Of a DNA stretch of 64,000 nt, positions 27,468 to 35,092 are shown piece by piece (positions within the stretch are counted from its first letter, which is position 1; each line of letters begins with the position of its first letter). The notes beneath the pieces are model-generated. The model saw nothing but the letters and a program-made list of their open reading frames with translations. It did no database searches and was not told the origin of the DNA. This stretch comes from Candidatus Accumulibacter conexus. Lineage in GTDB: Bacteria > Pseudomonadota > Gammaproteobacteria > Burkholderiales > Rhodocyclaceae. The position numbers and the translations under genes were made by a program. Location: positions 1 to 64,000 of the forward strand of contig JAGFNJ010000003.1 in NCBI GenBank assembly GCA_017592775.1, in the 5' to 3' direction.

Positions 27468-28730
27468 ATGCCCTTCGGTTTTTACATCATCATGGCAGCG
27501 CAGTTCTTTTCGGCGCTGGCCGACAACGCGCTGCTGATCGTTGCCATCGCGGCGCTGCGCGAGATGCAGGCGCCTGCCGCCTACGAACCGCTGCTGAAGA
27601 CCTTCTTTACCGTCTCCTATGTCGCCCTGGCCGCATTCGTCGGCGCGTTTGCCGACTCGATGCCGAAATGGCGCGTGATGTTCATCAGCAACGGCATCAA
27701 GATTCTCGGCTGCGCCATGATGTATTGGGACGTGCATCCCCTGCTTGCCTATGCCGTCGTCGGGCTTGGTGCCGCCGCCTACTCGCCCGCCAAGTACGGC
27801 ATCCTGACCGAGTATCTGCCGCACCGCCTGCTGGTGGTTGCCAACGGCTGGATCGAGGGGCTGACGGTCGGCGCAATCATTCTCGGCGTCGTCATCGGTG
27901 GCATGCTGATCCAGCCGGAAGTGGCGCAGCGGCTGCTCGGCTGGGATCTGCCGCTGATCGATACCGGGGTCGATACCGTCAGCGAAATGGCACTGTGCTT
28001 CGTCGCCGCCTTCTATCTGCTGGCCGCCCTGTTCAATCTCCGCGTCCCCGACACCGGCGTCGATCACCGGGCGCTGCACAAGAACCCGTGGTACCTGCTG
28101 CGCGAGTTCAACCATTGCCTGATGCTCCTCTGGCGTGATCGGCTGGGCCAGGTTTCTCTGGCGGTGACGACGCTGTTCTGGGGTGCCGGCGCCACCCTCC
28201 AGTTCATCGTCATCAGTTGGGCCGAGACTGCGCTGCAGCTCGATCTCTCGAAATCAAGCATGCTGCAGGGCGTGGTGGCGATCGGCGTGGCGCTCGGCGC
28301 GATTGGCGCAGCGCGGATGATCACCCTGCGCAAGTCGGTGCGCGTCATCCCGCTCGGCATCGCGATGGGCGGCATCGTCCTGATCATGAACTTCGTCCAG
28401 CATACCTGGCTGGCGGTGCCCCTGCTGATCCTGATCGGCGCCCTCTCGGGCTTCTTCGTCGTGCCGATGAATGCGCTGCTGCAGCACCGTGGCCACATCC
28501 TGATGGGTGCCGGCCACTCGATCGCCGTCCAGAACTTCAACGAGAACCTGTCGATCCTGGCGATGACCGGCCTCTACTTCCTGATGATCCGCGGGCAATG
28601 GTCGATCTATCTGGTGATCACCCTCTTCGGCCTTTTCGTCAGCGGTGCGATGTGGCTCGTCAAGCGGCGACATGAAGCGAACCAGCGCCTGCGCGACGAC
28701 GTCATCCATCTCGACGACGGCAAACACTGA
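27468..28730 (+). CDS. lplT: Lysophospholipid transporter LplT (MFS)
   Basis: 420 residues with about eleven membrane helices. The opening FYIIMAAQFFSALADNALLI and AYSPAKYGILTEYLPH match LplT, which flips lysophospholipids across the inner membrane for re-acylation. In many bacteria lplT is joined to aas; here no acyltransferase gene follows. The SD is weak. The upstream gap contains a TATAAG-like -10 about 40 bases before the ATG. Confidence 0.85.
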   Translation: MPFGFYIIMAAQFFSALADNALLIVAIAALREMQAPAAYEPLLKTFFTVSYVALAAFVGAFADSMPKWRVMFISNGIKILGCAMMYWDVHPLLAYAVVGLGAAAYSPAKYGILTEYLPHRLLVVANGWIEGLTVGAIILGVVIGGMLIQPEVAQRLLGWDLPLIDTGVDTVSEMALCFVAAFYLLAALFNLRVPDTGVDHRALHKNPWYLLREFNHCLMLLWRDRLGQVSLAVTTLFWGAGATLQFIVISWAETALQLDLSKSSMLQGVVAIGVALGAIGAARMITLRKSVRVIPLGIAMGGIVLIMNFVQHTWLAVPLLILIGALSGFFVVPMNALLQHRGHILMGAGHSIAVQNFNENLSILAMTGLYFLMIRGQWSIYLVITLFGLFVSGAMWLVKRRHEANQRLRDDVIHLDDGKH

Positions 28731-28814
28731 GCAGCCGTTTCCCGCCCAACTGGCTGCCGGCTGCGGGCAGTTCCCGGCAGCGCAGGCACGACATCGGCAG
28801 GCGAAGTCCGGCGC

Positions 28815-28842
28815 TTGCCAACTCGCATGGTTTCCCTATACT
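28815..28842 (+). promoter_or_regulatory. Sigma-70 promoter of the Lrp-family gene
   Basis: TTGCCA (28815-28820), 16-base spacer, TATACT (28837-28842). The predicted start near 28849 leaves a leader of about 25 bases. Confidence 0.6.
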
Positions 28843-28873
28843 GTGCATGTTTATTGCACTCAGGACCGCCTTC

Positions 28874-29395
28874 ATGTCCAAAATCACCATCGATCGTTAC
28901 GATCTCTCGCTGCTTGATGCATTGCACCGAAAGGGAAACGCCACCAATGCGACGCTCGGCGAACAGATCCGTCTGTCACCCTCGCAGATCAGCCGCCGCA
29001 TCCAGCGCCTGGAGGAAGACGGAGTCATTGCCGGTTACGTCGCCCTCCTCGCGCCTGCCGCACTCGGGCTGTCGATCACGGCCTTCGCGCAGGTGTGCCT
29101 CGAGCCGACCGGCGAATCGGCCTGCGACGCGTTCGAGGACGCCGTCGCGGCGATTCCCGAAGTTCTCGAGTGCTACTCCGTCAGCGGTGATGCCGACTAC
29201 ATGCTGCGCATCGTCGTCCCCGATCTGGCCGCCTTCGCCGAGCTGACGATGAAGCGCCTCCTGGGCCTGCCGGGAGTCGGCCGCATCCGGACGAGCATTG
29301 CGCTGCAGACCGTCAAGCAGACGCACGCCCTGCCGCTCGACCACCTGACGCAGCCAAGCAAGCCACGGCAGCGGGTGCGCTACGCGGAAAGCTAA
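28874..29395 (+). CDS. Lrp/AsnC-family transcriptional regulator
   Basis: 173 residues from the ATG at 28874. An AsnC-type HTH (NATLGEQIRLSPSQISRRIQRLEEDGVIAGY is its core, residues about 22-52) is followed by the RAM/ligand domain (ECYSVSGDADYMLRIVVPDL). Such proteins sense amino acids and bend DNA. The ligand cannot be told from the sequence. A good promoter lies directly upstream. The last four bases overlap the convergent udg gene. Confidence 0.9.
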   Translation: MSKITIDRYDLSLLDALHRKGNATNATLGEQIRLSPSQISRRIQRLEEDGVIAGYVALLAPAALGLSITAFAQVCLEPTGESACDAFEDAVAAIPEVLECYSVSGDADYMLRIVVPDLAAFAELTMKRLLGLPGVGRIRTSIALQTVKQTHALPLDHLTQPSKPRQRVRYAES

Positions 29396-30258
29396 GGCGT
29401 CGTCGTCACGCCCTGACCAACTCCGGGATCGGGCCCGGCAGAAGTGGCCCGGGCGGCGCGCATCAGCGCGCGGGCACGGCACAGATCCTCCCAGGCCCGC
29501 GCCTTGTCGGTCAGCGTCCGCAGCAGATAGGCAGGATGGTAGCTGACGATCACCGGGATGTTCTCGCCACCCGCGGGCGACCTGTACTGGAATGACTGTC
29601 CGCGCATGCTGGCGAGCGAGCCGACCTCGCCGAGCACGGCGTGCGCCGCCGCACGGCCCAGCAGCACGATCAGGCGCGGCTGCAGGAGCGCAATCTGCCG
29701 TCGCAGATAGGGCGCGCAGGCCGCGATCTCCGCCGCCTCGGGGGTGCGGTTGCCGGGCGGGCGGCACTTGACGGCATTGGCAATGTACACATCGTTGCCG
29801 CGCTGCAGATCGATCGCTGCCAGCATCGCATCGAGCAGCTTGCCGGCCGGCCCGACGAAGGGCTCGCCGCGCGCATCTTCCTCGGCCCCGGGGCCTTCGC
29901 CGATGAACAGCCAGTCGGCGTTGAGGTCACCGACACCAAGCACTGCCTGCCGCCGCGCCTGGCAGAGACTGCAGGCGCGACAGTCGGCGACGCTCCGCCG
30001 CAACTCGTCCCACCCCATGCCGGCGATCTCCCCGGCGCGGTCGCCAGCGGCTGCCGGCACAGTCCCAGGCGGCACTGCAACAGCGGGCCCGCCGGACGCC
30101 AGGTGGTCAGCGTCTGACACCGCCGCTGCCACCCCTTCCAGCGGCTGCGACGGTAGACGCGAAGCGTGCGGGCGCAGCCGCCAGAGCGGCGACAGCCCCA
30201 TCTCGCGCAGCATCTGCGGGCGCGTCAGCGATGTGCGAAGGCGGTCGCCGCCACTCAC
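29392..30258 (-). CDS. Type-4 uracil-DNA glycosylase
   Basis: 288 residues from the GTG at 30258, which overlaps the rimI stop (GTGA). The Fe-S family motifs are CRACSLC, the catalytic FIGEGPGAEED...PFVGPAGKLLD, the second Cys region VKCRPPGNRTPEAAEIAAC, and SYHPAYLLR. It removes uracil from DNA to begin base-excision repair. The first ~65 residues are a low-complexity Pro/Ala-rich extension of the kind often found in this family. Third gene of tsaB-rimI-udg. Confidence 0.9.
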   Translation of the reverse strand: MSGGDRLRTSLTRPQMLREMGLSPLWRLRPHASRLPSQPLEGVAAAVSDADHLASGGPAVAVPPGTVPAAAGDRAGEIAGMGWDELRRSVADCRACSLCQARRQAVLGVGDLNADWLFIGEGPGAEEDARGEPFVGPAGKLLDAMLAAIDLQRGNDVYIANAVKCRPPGNRTPEAAEIAACAPYLRRQIALLQPRLIVLLGRAAAHAVLGEVGSLASMRGQSFQYRSPAGGENIPVIVSYHPAYLLRTLTDKARAWEDLCRARALMRAARATSAGPDPGVGQGVTTTP

Positions 30259-30731
30259 GCCAGAATCCTGTCCAGCTCGCGCCGCAGCACGAGCGCGTCC
30301 TCGCGTCCGCCGGTCGCCGGGTAGTAGCCGCGTCGCAGGCCGATCTGGCGAAAGCCGAAGTGTCGATACAGAGCCAGCGCGCTGTGGTTGGACGGTCGCA
30401 CCTCGAGCAACAGGCTGCTCGCGCCTGCCTGCCGCGCGCCATTCATCGCGCACTCCAGCAGACGGGCACCGAAGCCCATCCGCTGTCGCTTCCCGGCGAC
30501 GCTGATGTTGAGCAGGTGCGCCTCATCGACGGCGATCATCAGCACGAAGTAGCCGACCAGCTCGCCAGCGAGACGGCAACCCCAGACGCTGTAACCACTG
30601 GCGACCGAATCGACGAAGTTGCCGCGCGTCCACGGGTAGGGAAAAATGCAGTTCTCGATCGCGACCATCTCGTCGATGTCGGCATCGCCGAGCGGCAACA
30701 TCTCGACGCGCGGCAGCAGCACGGCGCTCAA
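30255..30731 (-). CDS. rimI: Ribosomal protein bS18-alanine N-acetyltransferase
   Basis: 158 residues. GNAT acetyltransferase: IENCIFPYPWTRGNF, the acetyl-CoA loop VAGKRQRMGFGARLL and LEVRPSNHSALALYRHFGF are the RimI family markers. The start appears to be TTG at 30731, overlapping the tsaB stop as TTGA. Coupling with tsaB is a common bacterial arrangement. Confidence 0.9.
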   Translation of the reverse strand: MSAVLLPRVEMLPLGDADIDEMVAIENCIFPYPWTRGNFVDSVASGYSVWGCRLAGELVGYFVLMIAVDEAHLLNISVAGKRQRMGFGARLLECAMNGARQAGASSLLLEVRPSNHSALALYRHFGFRQIGLRRGYYPATGGREDALVLRRELDRILA

Positions 30732-31405
30732 GCCTTTCCCCCCGTCGCCAGGCGTTCAGCAATCGTCAGCGCCACCTTGTTGCGCACGTAGAGCGGCGCC
30801 ACCGCCGCCGCATCGACCCCTTCACCACGCGCCAGTCGCGGCGCCGCCAAGCGCGCGACCGCAGCGGCGTCGGGGCGCAGATCCGGCAACCAGTCGCATA
30901 CCCGCTCCGACAGGCGCTGCCGCAGCAAGGGATGGGCGGCGAGCCCGTTGCCACAGGCGAGCCAGCCCGGCGTATCGGGCAGCGGCAGTTCGTCGGGGTG
31001 GCAGACACCCACCGGCAGGGCCTCGACGCCGGCGACGAAACGGCTGTGATAGACCTCACCCATGCGCGCGTCGAGGAGGACGATCACCCGCTCGCCGCCG
31101 CTGGCCAGCGCCATCGCCTCCAGCGTGCCCACCGCAATGACCGGCAAGGCGTGCGCGACGGCCAGTCCCTGCGCCACACCACAGGCGATGCGCAGGCCGG
31201 TGAAGGAACCCGGACCAGCGGCGAAGGCAATCCCGTGCAGATCGCCATGACCGAGTCCGGCTTCCTGCAAGGCCTCGCCGAGCAGCGGCAGCAGGGTTTG
31301 CGAATGCGCCACGCCGGCCGGGCAACTGCGACGCAGCAGATCGCCGTCGCACCAGAGGGCGATGGAGCCCGACTCGGTGGAAGTCTCGATGGCCAGCAGA
31401 TTCAT
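30728..31405 (-). CDS. tsaB: tRNA threonylcarbamoyladenosine biosynthesis protein TsaB
   Basis: 225 residues. The ASKHA-type opening MNLLAIETSTESGSIALW and AAGPGSFTGLRIACGVAQGLA identify TsaB, the non-catalytic partner of TsaD in making t6A37 of ANN-decoding tRNAs. The ATG at 31405 is the family start. First gene of the tsaB-rimI-udg operon; divergent from the glycogen synthase gene. Confidence 0.92.
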   Translation of the reverse strand: MNLLAIETSTESGSIALWCDGDLLRRSCPAGVAHSQTLLPLLGEALQEAGLGHGDLHGIAFAAGPGSFTGLRIACGVAQGLAVAHALPVIAVGTLEAMALASGGERVIVLLDARMGEVYHSRFVAGVEALPVGVCHPDELPLPDTPGWLACGNGLAAHPLLRQRLSERVCDWLPDLRPDAAAVARLAAPRLARGEGVDAAAVAPLYVRNKVALTIAERLATGGKA

Positions 31406-31623
31406 CGACCGTATTCTACCCGTCCTGACCGCGCGCGTCGCCTGCAGCCGCCCATCCGCGCGCTGGCTGCGCCACAGCCACGTGCATGCCAGGACCTGCT
31501 GCGCCGCAACAAAAACAGCGCCGATTCTGGCCGGCAACTGCCTTTCCCGATACAATGTCAGGGCCTTCCAACGACGCGCCGGCGGCGCGCCAAACCCACC
31601 AATCAACAACGGAAAGTAGCGCG

Positions 31624-32832
31624 ATGAAAGTACTGCTATTGACGCGAGAGTACCCTCCCTACGTTTACGGCGGAGCCGGCGTTCACGTCGAGTATCTGTC
31701 TGGAGAACTGGCGAAACTGATGCATGTCGAAGTTCGCTCCTTTGGTGACCAGGACACCGTGGTCGACGGCGTGCGGGTCAAGGGCTTCCCGTTCGGCAAC
31801 GGCAGCTTTGCCCACGTCGACAAGAAGCTCAGCGGCGCTCTCGACACCTTCGAAGCGAATCTCGAGACGCTCAGCGAACAGGTGGATGCCGACATTGTGC
31901 ATGTGCACACGTGGTACGCCCACCTCGGGGGCATCCTGGCGAAAACCCTCTACGGTATCCCGTTGGTGCACACGGTGCATTCGCTTGAACCGCTGCGGCC
32001 GTGGAAGCGCGAACAGCTCGGCTGCGGCTATGACATGTCGTCGTGGATCGAAAAGACCTCGTTGAGCATGGCCGATGCGGTCATCGCCGTCTCCGAGGGA
32101 ACCAAGCAGGACATCCTCGAGCATTTCGACATCGACCCGGCGAAGATTTCGGTGATCTACAACGGCATCAACGTCGACCAGTACCACCCGACCGACGAGA
32201 CCACGGCGCTGGAAAAGTATGGCGTCGACCCCGGCAAACCGATCGTCCTCTTCGTTGGCCGCATCACCCGCCAGAAGGGCATCGTCCATCTGGTCAACGC
32301 GATCCATTACATCAACCGCGATGCGCAGGTCGTCCTCTGTGCCGGCGCCGCCGACACCCCGGAAGTACTGCACGAGATGGAGATGGCGGTCAAGCGGGTC
32401 CGGCAGGAGGGCTTCACCAACGTCATCTGGATCCAGGAAATGGTCAGCAAGGCCGAGGCGATCGAGCTTTACTCGCACGCCACCGTCTTCTGCTGTCCGT
32501 CGATCTACGAGCCGTTCGGGATCATCAATCTCGAGGCCATGGCCTGCCGCACGGCCGTCGTCGCGAGTGCCGTCGGCGGCATCAAGGAGGTCGTCATCGA
32601 CGGCGTCACCGGCTTCCTGGTCCCGCTCGAGCAGTTGCACGTCGCCCCCTTCGAGCCGGTCAATCCGGACCTCTTCTCGCGTGACCTCGCGGCCGCGATC
32701 AACAGGATCCTCGACGACCCGGAACTCGCGGATTCGATGGCTGCAGCGGGCCAGAAGCGCGCACGCGATGTCTTCAGCTGGACGAGCATCGCACAGCAGA
32801 CGAAACGGCTTTACGATTCGCTGCTGAAATGA
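31624..32832 (+). CDS. GT4 glycogen synthase (actinobacterial GlgA/GlgM type)
   Basis: 402 residues from the ATG at 31624. GT-B/GT4 fold: REYPPYVYGGAGVHVEYL at the N-terminus, VHVHTWYAHLGG, FVGRITRQKGIVHLVNAI and the nucleotide-sugar motif PSIYEPFGIINLEAMAC. It belongs to the short 'Corynebacterium-type' glycogen synthases, not the GT5 GlgA. In mycobacteria the homologue GlgM uses ADP-glucose plus glucose-1-phosphate to make maltose-1-phosphate, the donor for GlgE, and glgE is the next gene here. That makes the GlgM activity likely but unproven. A terminator-like hairpin separates the two. Confidence 0.85.
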   Translation: MKVLLLTREYPPYVYGGAGVHVEYLSGELAKLMHVEVRSFGDQDTVVDGVRVKGFPFGNGSFAHVDKKLSGALDTFEANLETLSEQVDADIVHVHTWYAHLGGILAKTLYGIPLVHTVHSLEPLRPWKREQLGCGYDMSSWIEKTSLSMADAVIAVSEGTKQDILEHFDIDPAKISVIYNGINVDQYHPTDETTALEKYGVDPGKPIVLFVGRITRQKGIVHLVNAIHYINRDAQVVLCAGAADTPEVLHEMEMAVKRVRQEGFTNVIWIQEMVSKAEAIELYSHATVFCCPSIYEPFGIINLEAMACRTAVVASAVGGIKEVVIDGVTGFLVPLEQLHVAPFEPVNPDLFSRDLAAAINRILDDPELADSMAAAGQKRARDVFSWTSIAQQTKRLYDSLLK

Positions 32833-32934
32833 TCTTCACGCCGGGCCGGCGCGCCACCGCGACAGACCGCGAGCCGGTCGTTGCACGGCGCCGCTGCGGA
32901 CCCGGTGGCCGGCGCGCCCGCGCGTCGGCATGGA

Positions 32935-32965
32935 CGGACGGGCCGGCAACGCCCGTCCGGTTTTT
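32935..32965 (+). terminator. Intrinsic terminator between the glycogen synthase gene and glgE
   Basis: cggacgggc (32935-32943) pairs with gcccgtccg (32951-32959), loop cggcaac, followed by gttttt. This is the best classical terminator in the window. It implies that glgE is either expressed from its own promoter or by read-through. Confidence 0.8.
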
Positions 32966-33010
32966 CAGTCTTTTCCTGCCGGCAGGGCCGGTAAAGGATT
33001 CAGGAGCAGC

Positions 33011-34972
33011 ATGATGGTTCCCGAGAACTACCCCCGCGTGATCATCGAAGCGGTCGAGCCGCAAATCCAGGGCGGCCACTTTCCCATCAAACGTGTCATC
33101 GGCGAGAAGGTCGCCGTCAGCGCGGATATCTACAAGGAGGGCCACGACAAGCTGGCGGCGGTGCTCAAGGTACGCAAGGTCGGCGACAAGAGGTGGCATG
33201 AAAGCCCGATGGCGCAAGGCGACAACGACCGTTGGTATGGCGACTTCACCGTCGGCGCGATCGGCTGCTGGGAGTACACGATCGAAGCCTACGCCGAGCG
33301 CTACCTGTCGTGGGTCGACGAGATCAGCAAGAAGAACGTCCCCGGCGCCAACCTCAACAGCGAACTCCTCGAAGGGCTGCAGATCATCAGGACCTCCGCC
33401 GCACTCGCGCCGGCCGCTGCACGAACCCGCATCAACGGCCTGCTCACGGCAATGGAGAGTGCGCTCGCCGTCGGCGAGCAGCAGGGCGCGATCGACCTCG
33501 GCATCGGCGCCGTCATGCGCAGCCTGATGGCGAGCTGTCCCGACCGCAGCGAGGGCTACGAGCTGAGCCCGCCGCTGACGATCATGGTCAATCGTCCGGT
33601 GACCCGCTTCGCCGCCTGGTACGAGTTCTTTCCCCGCTCGCAGGGCAGCATGCCCTACCGTCATGGCACGCTGCAGGACAGCATTCGCCGCCTGCGCGAG
33701 ATCAAGGCGATGGGCTTCGATGTCGTCTATCTGCCGCCCATCCATCCGATCGGCCACAGCTTCCGCAAGGGCAAGAACAACAGCCTCGTCGCCGTTCCGG
33801 GCGACGTCGGCAGCCCGTGGGCGATCGGCAACGAACACGGCGGGCACATGGCGCTCGAGCCGCAGCTCGGCACCTGGGCCGACTGGGACCGGTTCGTCGC
33901 CACCTGCCGCGAACTGGGGATCGAGATCGCCATCGACTACGTCATGAACTGCTCACCCGACCATCCGTACGTCGCCGAGCACCCCGAGTGGTTCTTCCAT
34001 CGCCCCGACGGTTCGATCAAGTACGCCGAGAACCCGCCGAAGAAGTACCAGGACGTCTACCCGCTCAACTTCGGAACAACCGACCGCGCCGGCCTGTGGC
34101 AGGAGATGCTGAAGATCTTCCTCTTCTGGGTGGACAAGGGCGTCACCACGTTCCGCGTCGACAACCCGCACACCAAGCCGGTACCGTTCTGGGAGTGGGT
34201 GATCGCCGAAGTGCACCGCAAGCATCCGGAGGTCATCTTCCTCGCCGAAGCCTTCACCAAGCCGAAGATGATGCGCCTGCTGGCCAAGGTCGGTTTCGCC
34301 CAGTCCTACACCTACTTCACCTGGCGCAACCACAAGCATGACCTGACCGAATACGTCAGTGAGCTGACCTGCAGCGAGATGAAGGAGTATTTCACCGGCA
34401 ACTTCTTCGCCAACACGCCCGACATCCTGCCGCCGATCCTGCAGTTCGGCGGGCGGCCGGCGTTCATCATGCGCGCCGTCCTGGCGGCGACGCTGTCTAG
34501 TGTTTACGGCATCTACAGCGGCTACGAGCTGTGCGAAAACGAAGCCATTCCCGGCAAGGAGGAGTACCTCGACTCGGAGAAGTACGAGATCCGGGTGCGC
34601 GACTGGAAGGCGCCGGGCAACATCGTCGACATCATCACCCGCATCAACCAGATCCGCCGCGAGTCACCTGCGCTGCAGACCTACAACAACGTTCTCTTCC
34701 TGGGCGCGGACAACCCGCAGATCCTGGCTTACGCCAAGATGACCGAGGACCGCTCGGACATCATCCTCTGCGTCGTGAACCTCGACCCCTTCCACAAGCA
34801 CGGATCCGTACTGCACATACCGCTGGCCACCTTCGGTATCGACGCCGGCGAGCAGTACCAGGCGCACGATCTGCTGTCCGACGAGCGTTACCGCTGGAGC
34901 GGCCCGACCGCTTACGTCGAGCTGTCTCCCGAGACCAAGATGGCGCACATCATCAAGATCCGCCGCTGGTAG
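33011..34972 (+). CDS. glgE: Alpha-1,4-glucan:maltose-1-phosphate maltosyltransferase
   Basis: 653 residues from the ATG at 33011 (AGGAG SD). GH13_3 enzyme that extends alpha-1,4-glucans with maltosyl units from maltose-1-phosphate. The N-terminal domain is beta-rich; the (beta/alpha)8 barrel holds DVVYLPPIHPIG, the nucleophile Asp384 in TTFRVDNPHTK and the acid/base Glu413 in FLAEAFTKP, ten residues before the equivalents known from Streptomyces GlgE. It follows the GT4 synthase, fitting the GlgM-GlgE route. No treS, pep2 or glgB is in the window. Confidence 0.94.
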   Translation: MMVPENYPRVIIEAVEPQIQGGHFPIKRVIGEKVAVSADIYKEGHDKLAAVLKVRKVGDKRWHESPMAQGDNDRWYGDFTVGAIGCWEYTIEAYAERYLSWVDEISKKNVPGANLNSELLEGLQIIRTSAALAPAAARTRINGLLTAMESALAVGEQQGAIDLGIGAVMRSLMASCPDRSEGYELSPPLTIMVNRPVTRFAAWYEFFPRSQGSMPYRHGTLQDSIRRLREIKAMGFDVVYLPPIHPIGHSFRKGKNNSLVAVPGDVGSPWAIGNEHGGHMALEPQLGTWADWDRFVATCRELGIEIAIDYVMNCSPDHPYVAEHPEWFFHRPDGSIKYAENPPKKYQDVYPLNFGTTDRAGLWQEMLKIFLFWVDKGVTTFRVDNPHTKPVPFWEWVIAEVHRKHPEVIFLAEAFTKPKMMRLLAKVGFAQSYTYFTWRNHKHDLTEYVSELTCSEMKEYFTGNFFANTPDILPPILQFGGRPAFIMRAVLAATLSSVYGIYSGYELCENEAIPGKEEYLDSEKYEIRVRDWKAPGNIVDIITRINQIRRESPALQTYNNVLFLGADNPQILAYAKMTEDRSDIILCVVNLDPFHKHGSVLHIPLATFGIDAGEQYQAHDLLSDERYRWSGPTAYVELSPETKMAHIIKIRRW

Positions 34973-35092
34973 GCAGCGCTGGCCGGCAGCCGCGAGGCTG
35001 CCGGCCCACTGCAATGGTGGGCAGCGCCGGACCGGCGGTCGCCGCGCCAGGAAGCTGCCGCAACGGCAGTCCCGCGGCGCCGCCGCTTGGCG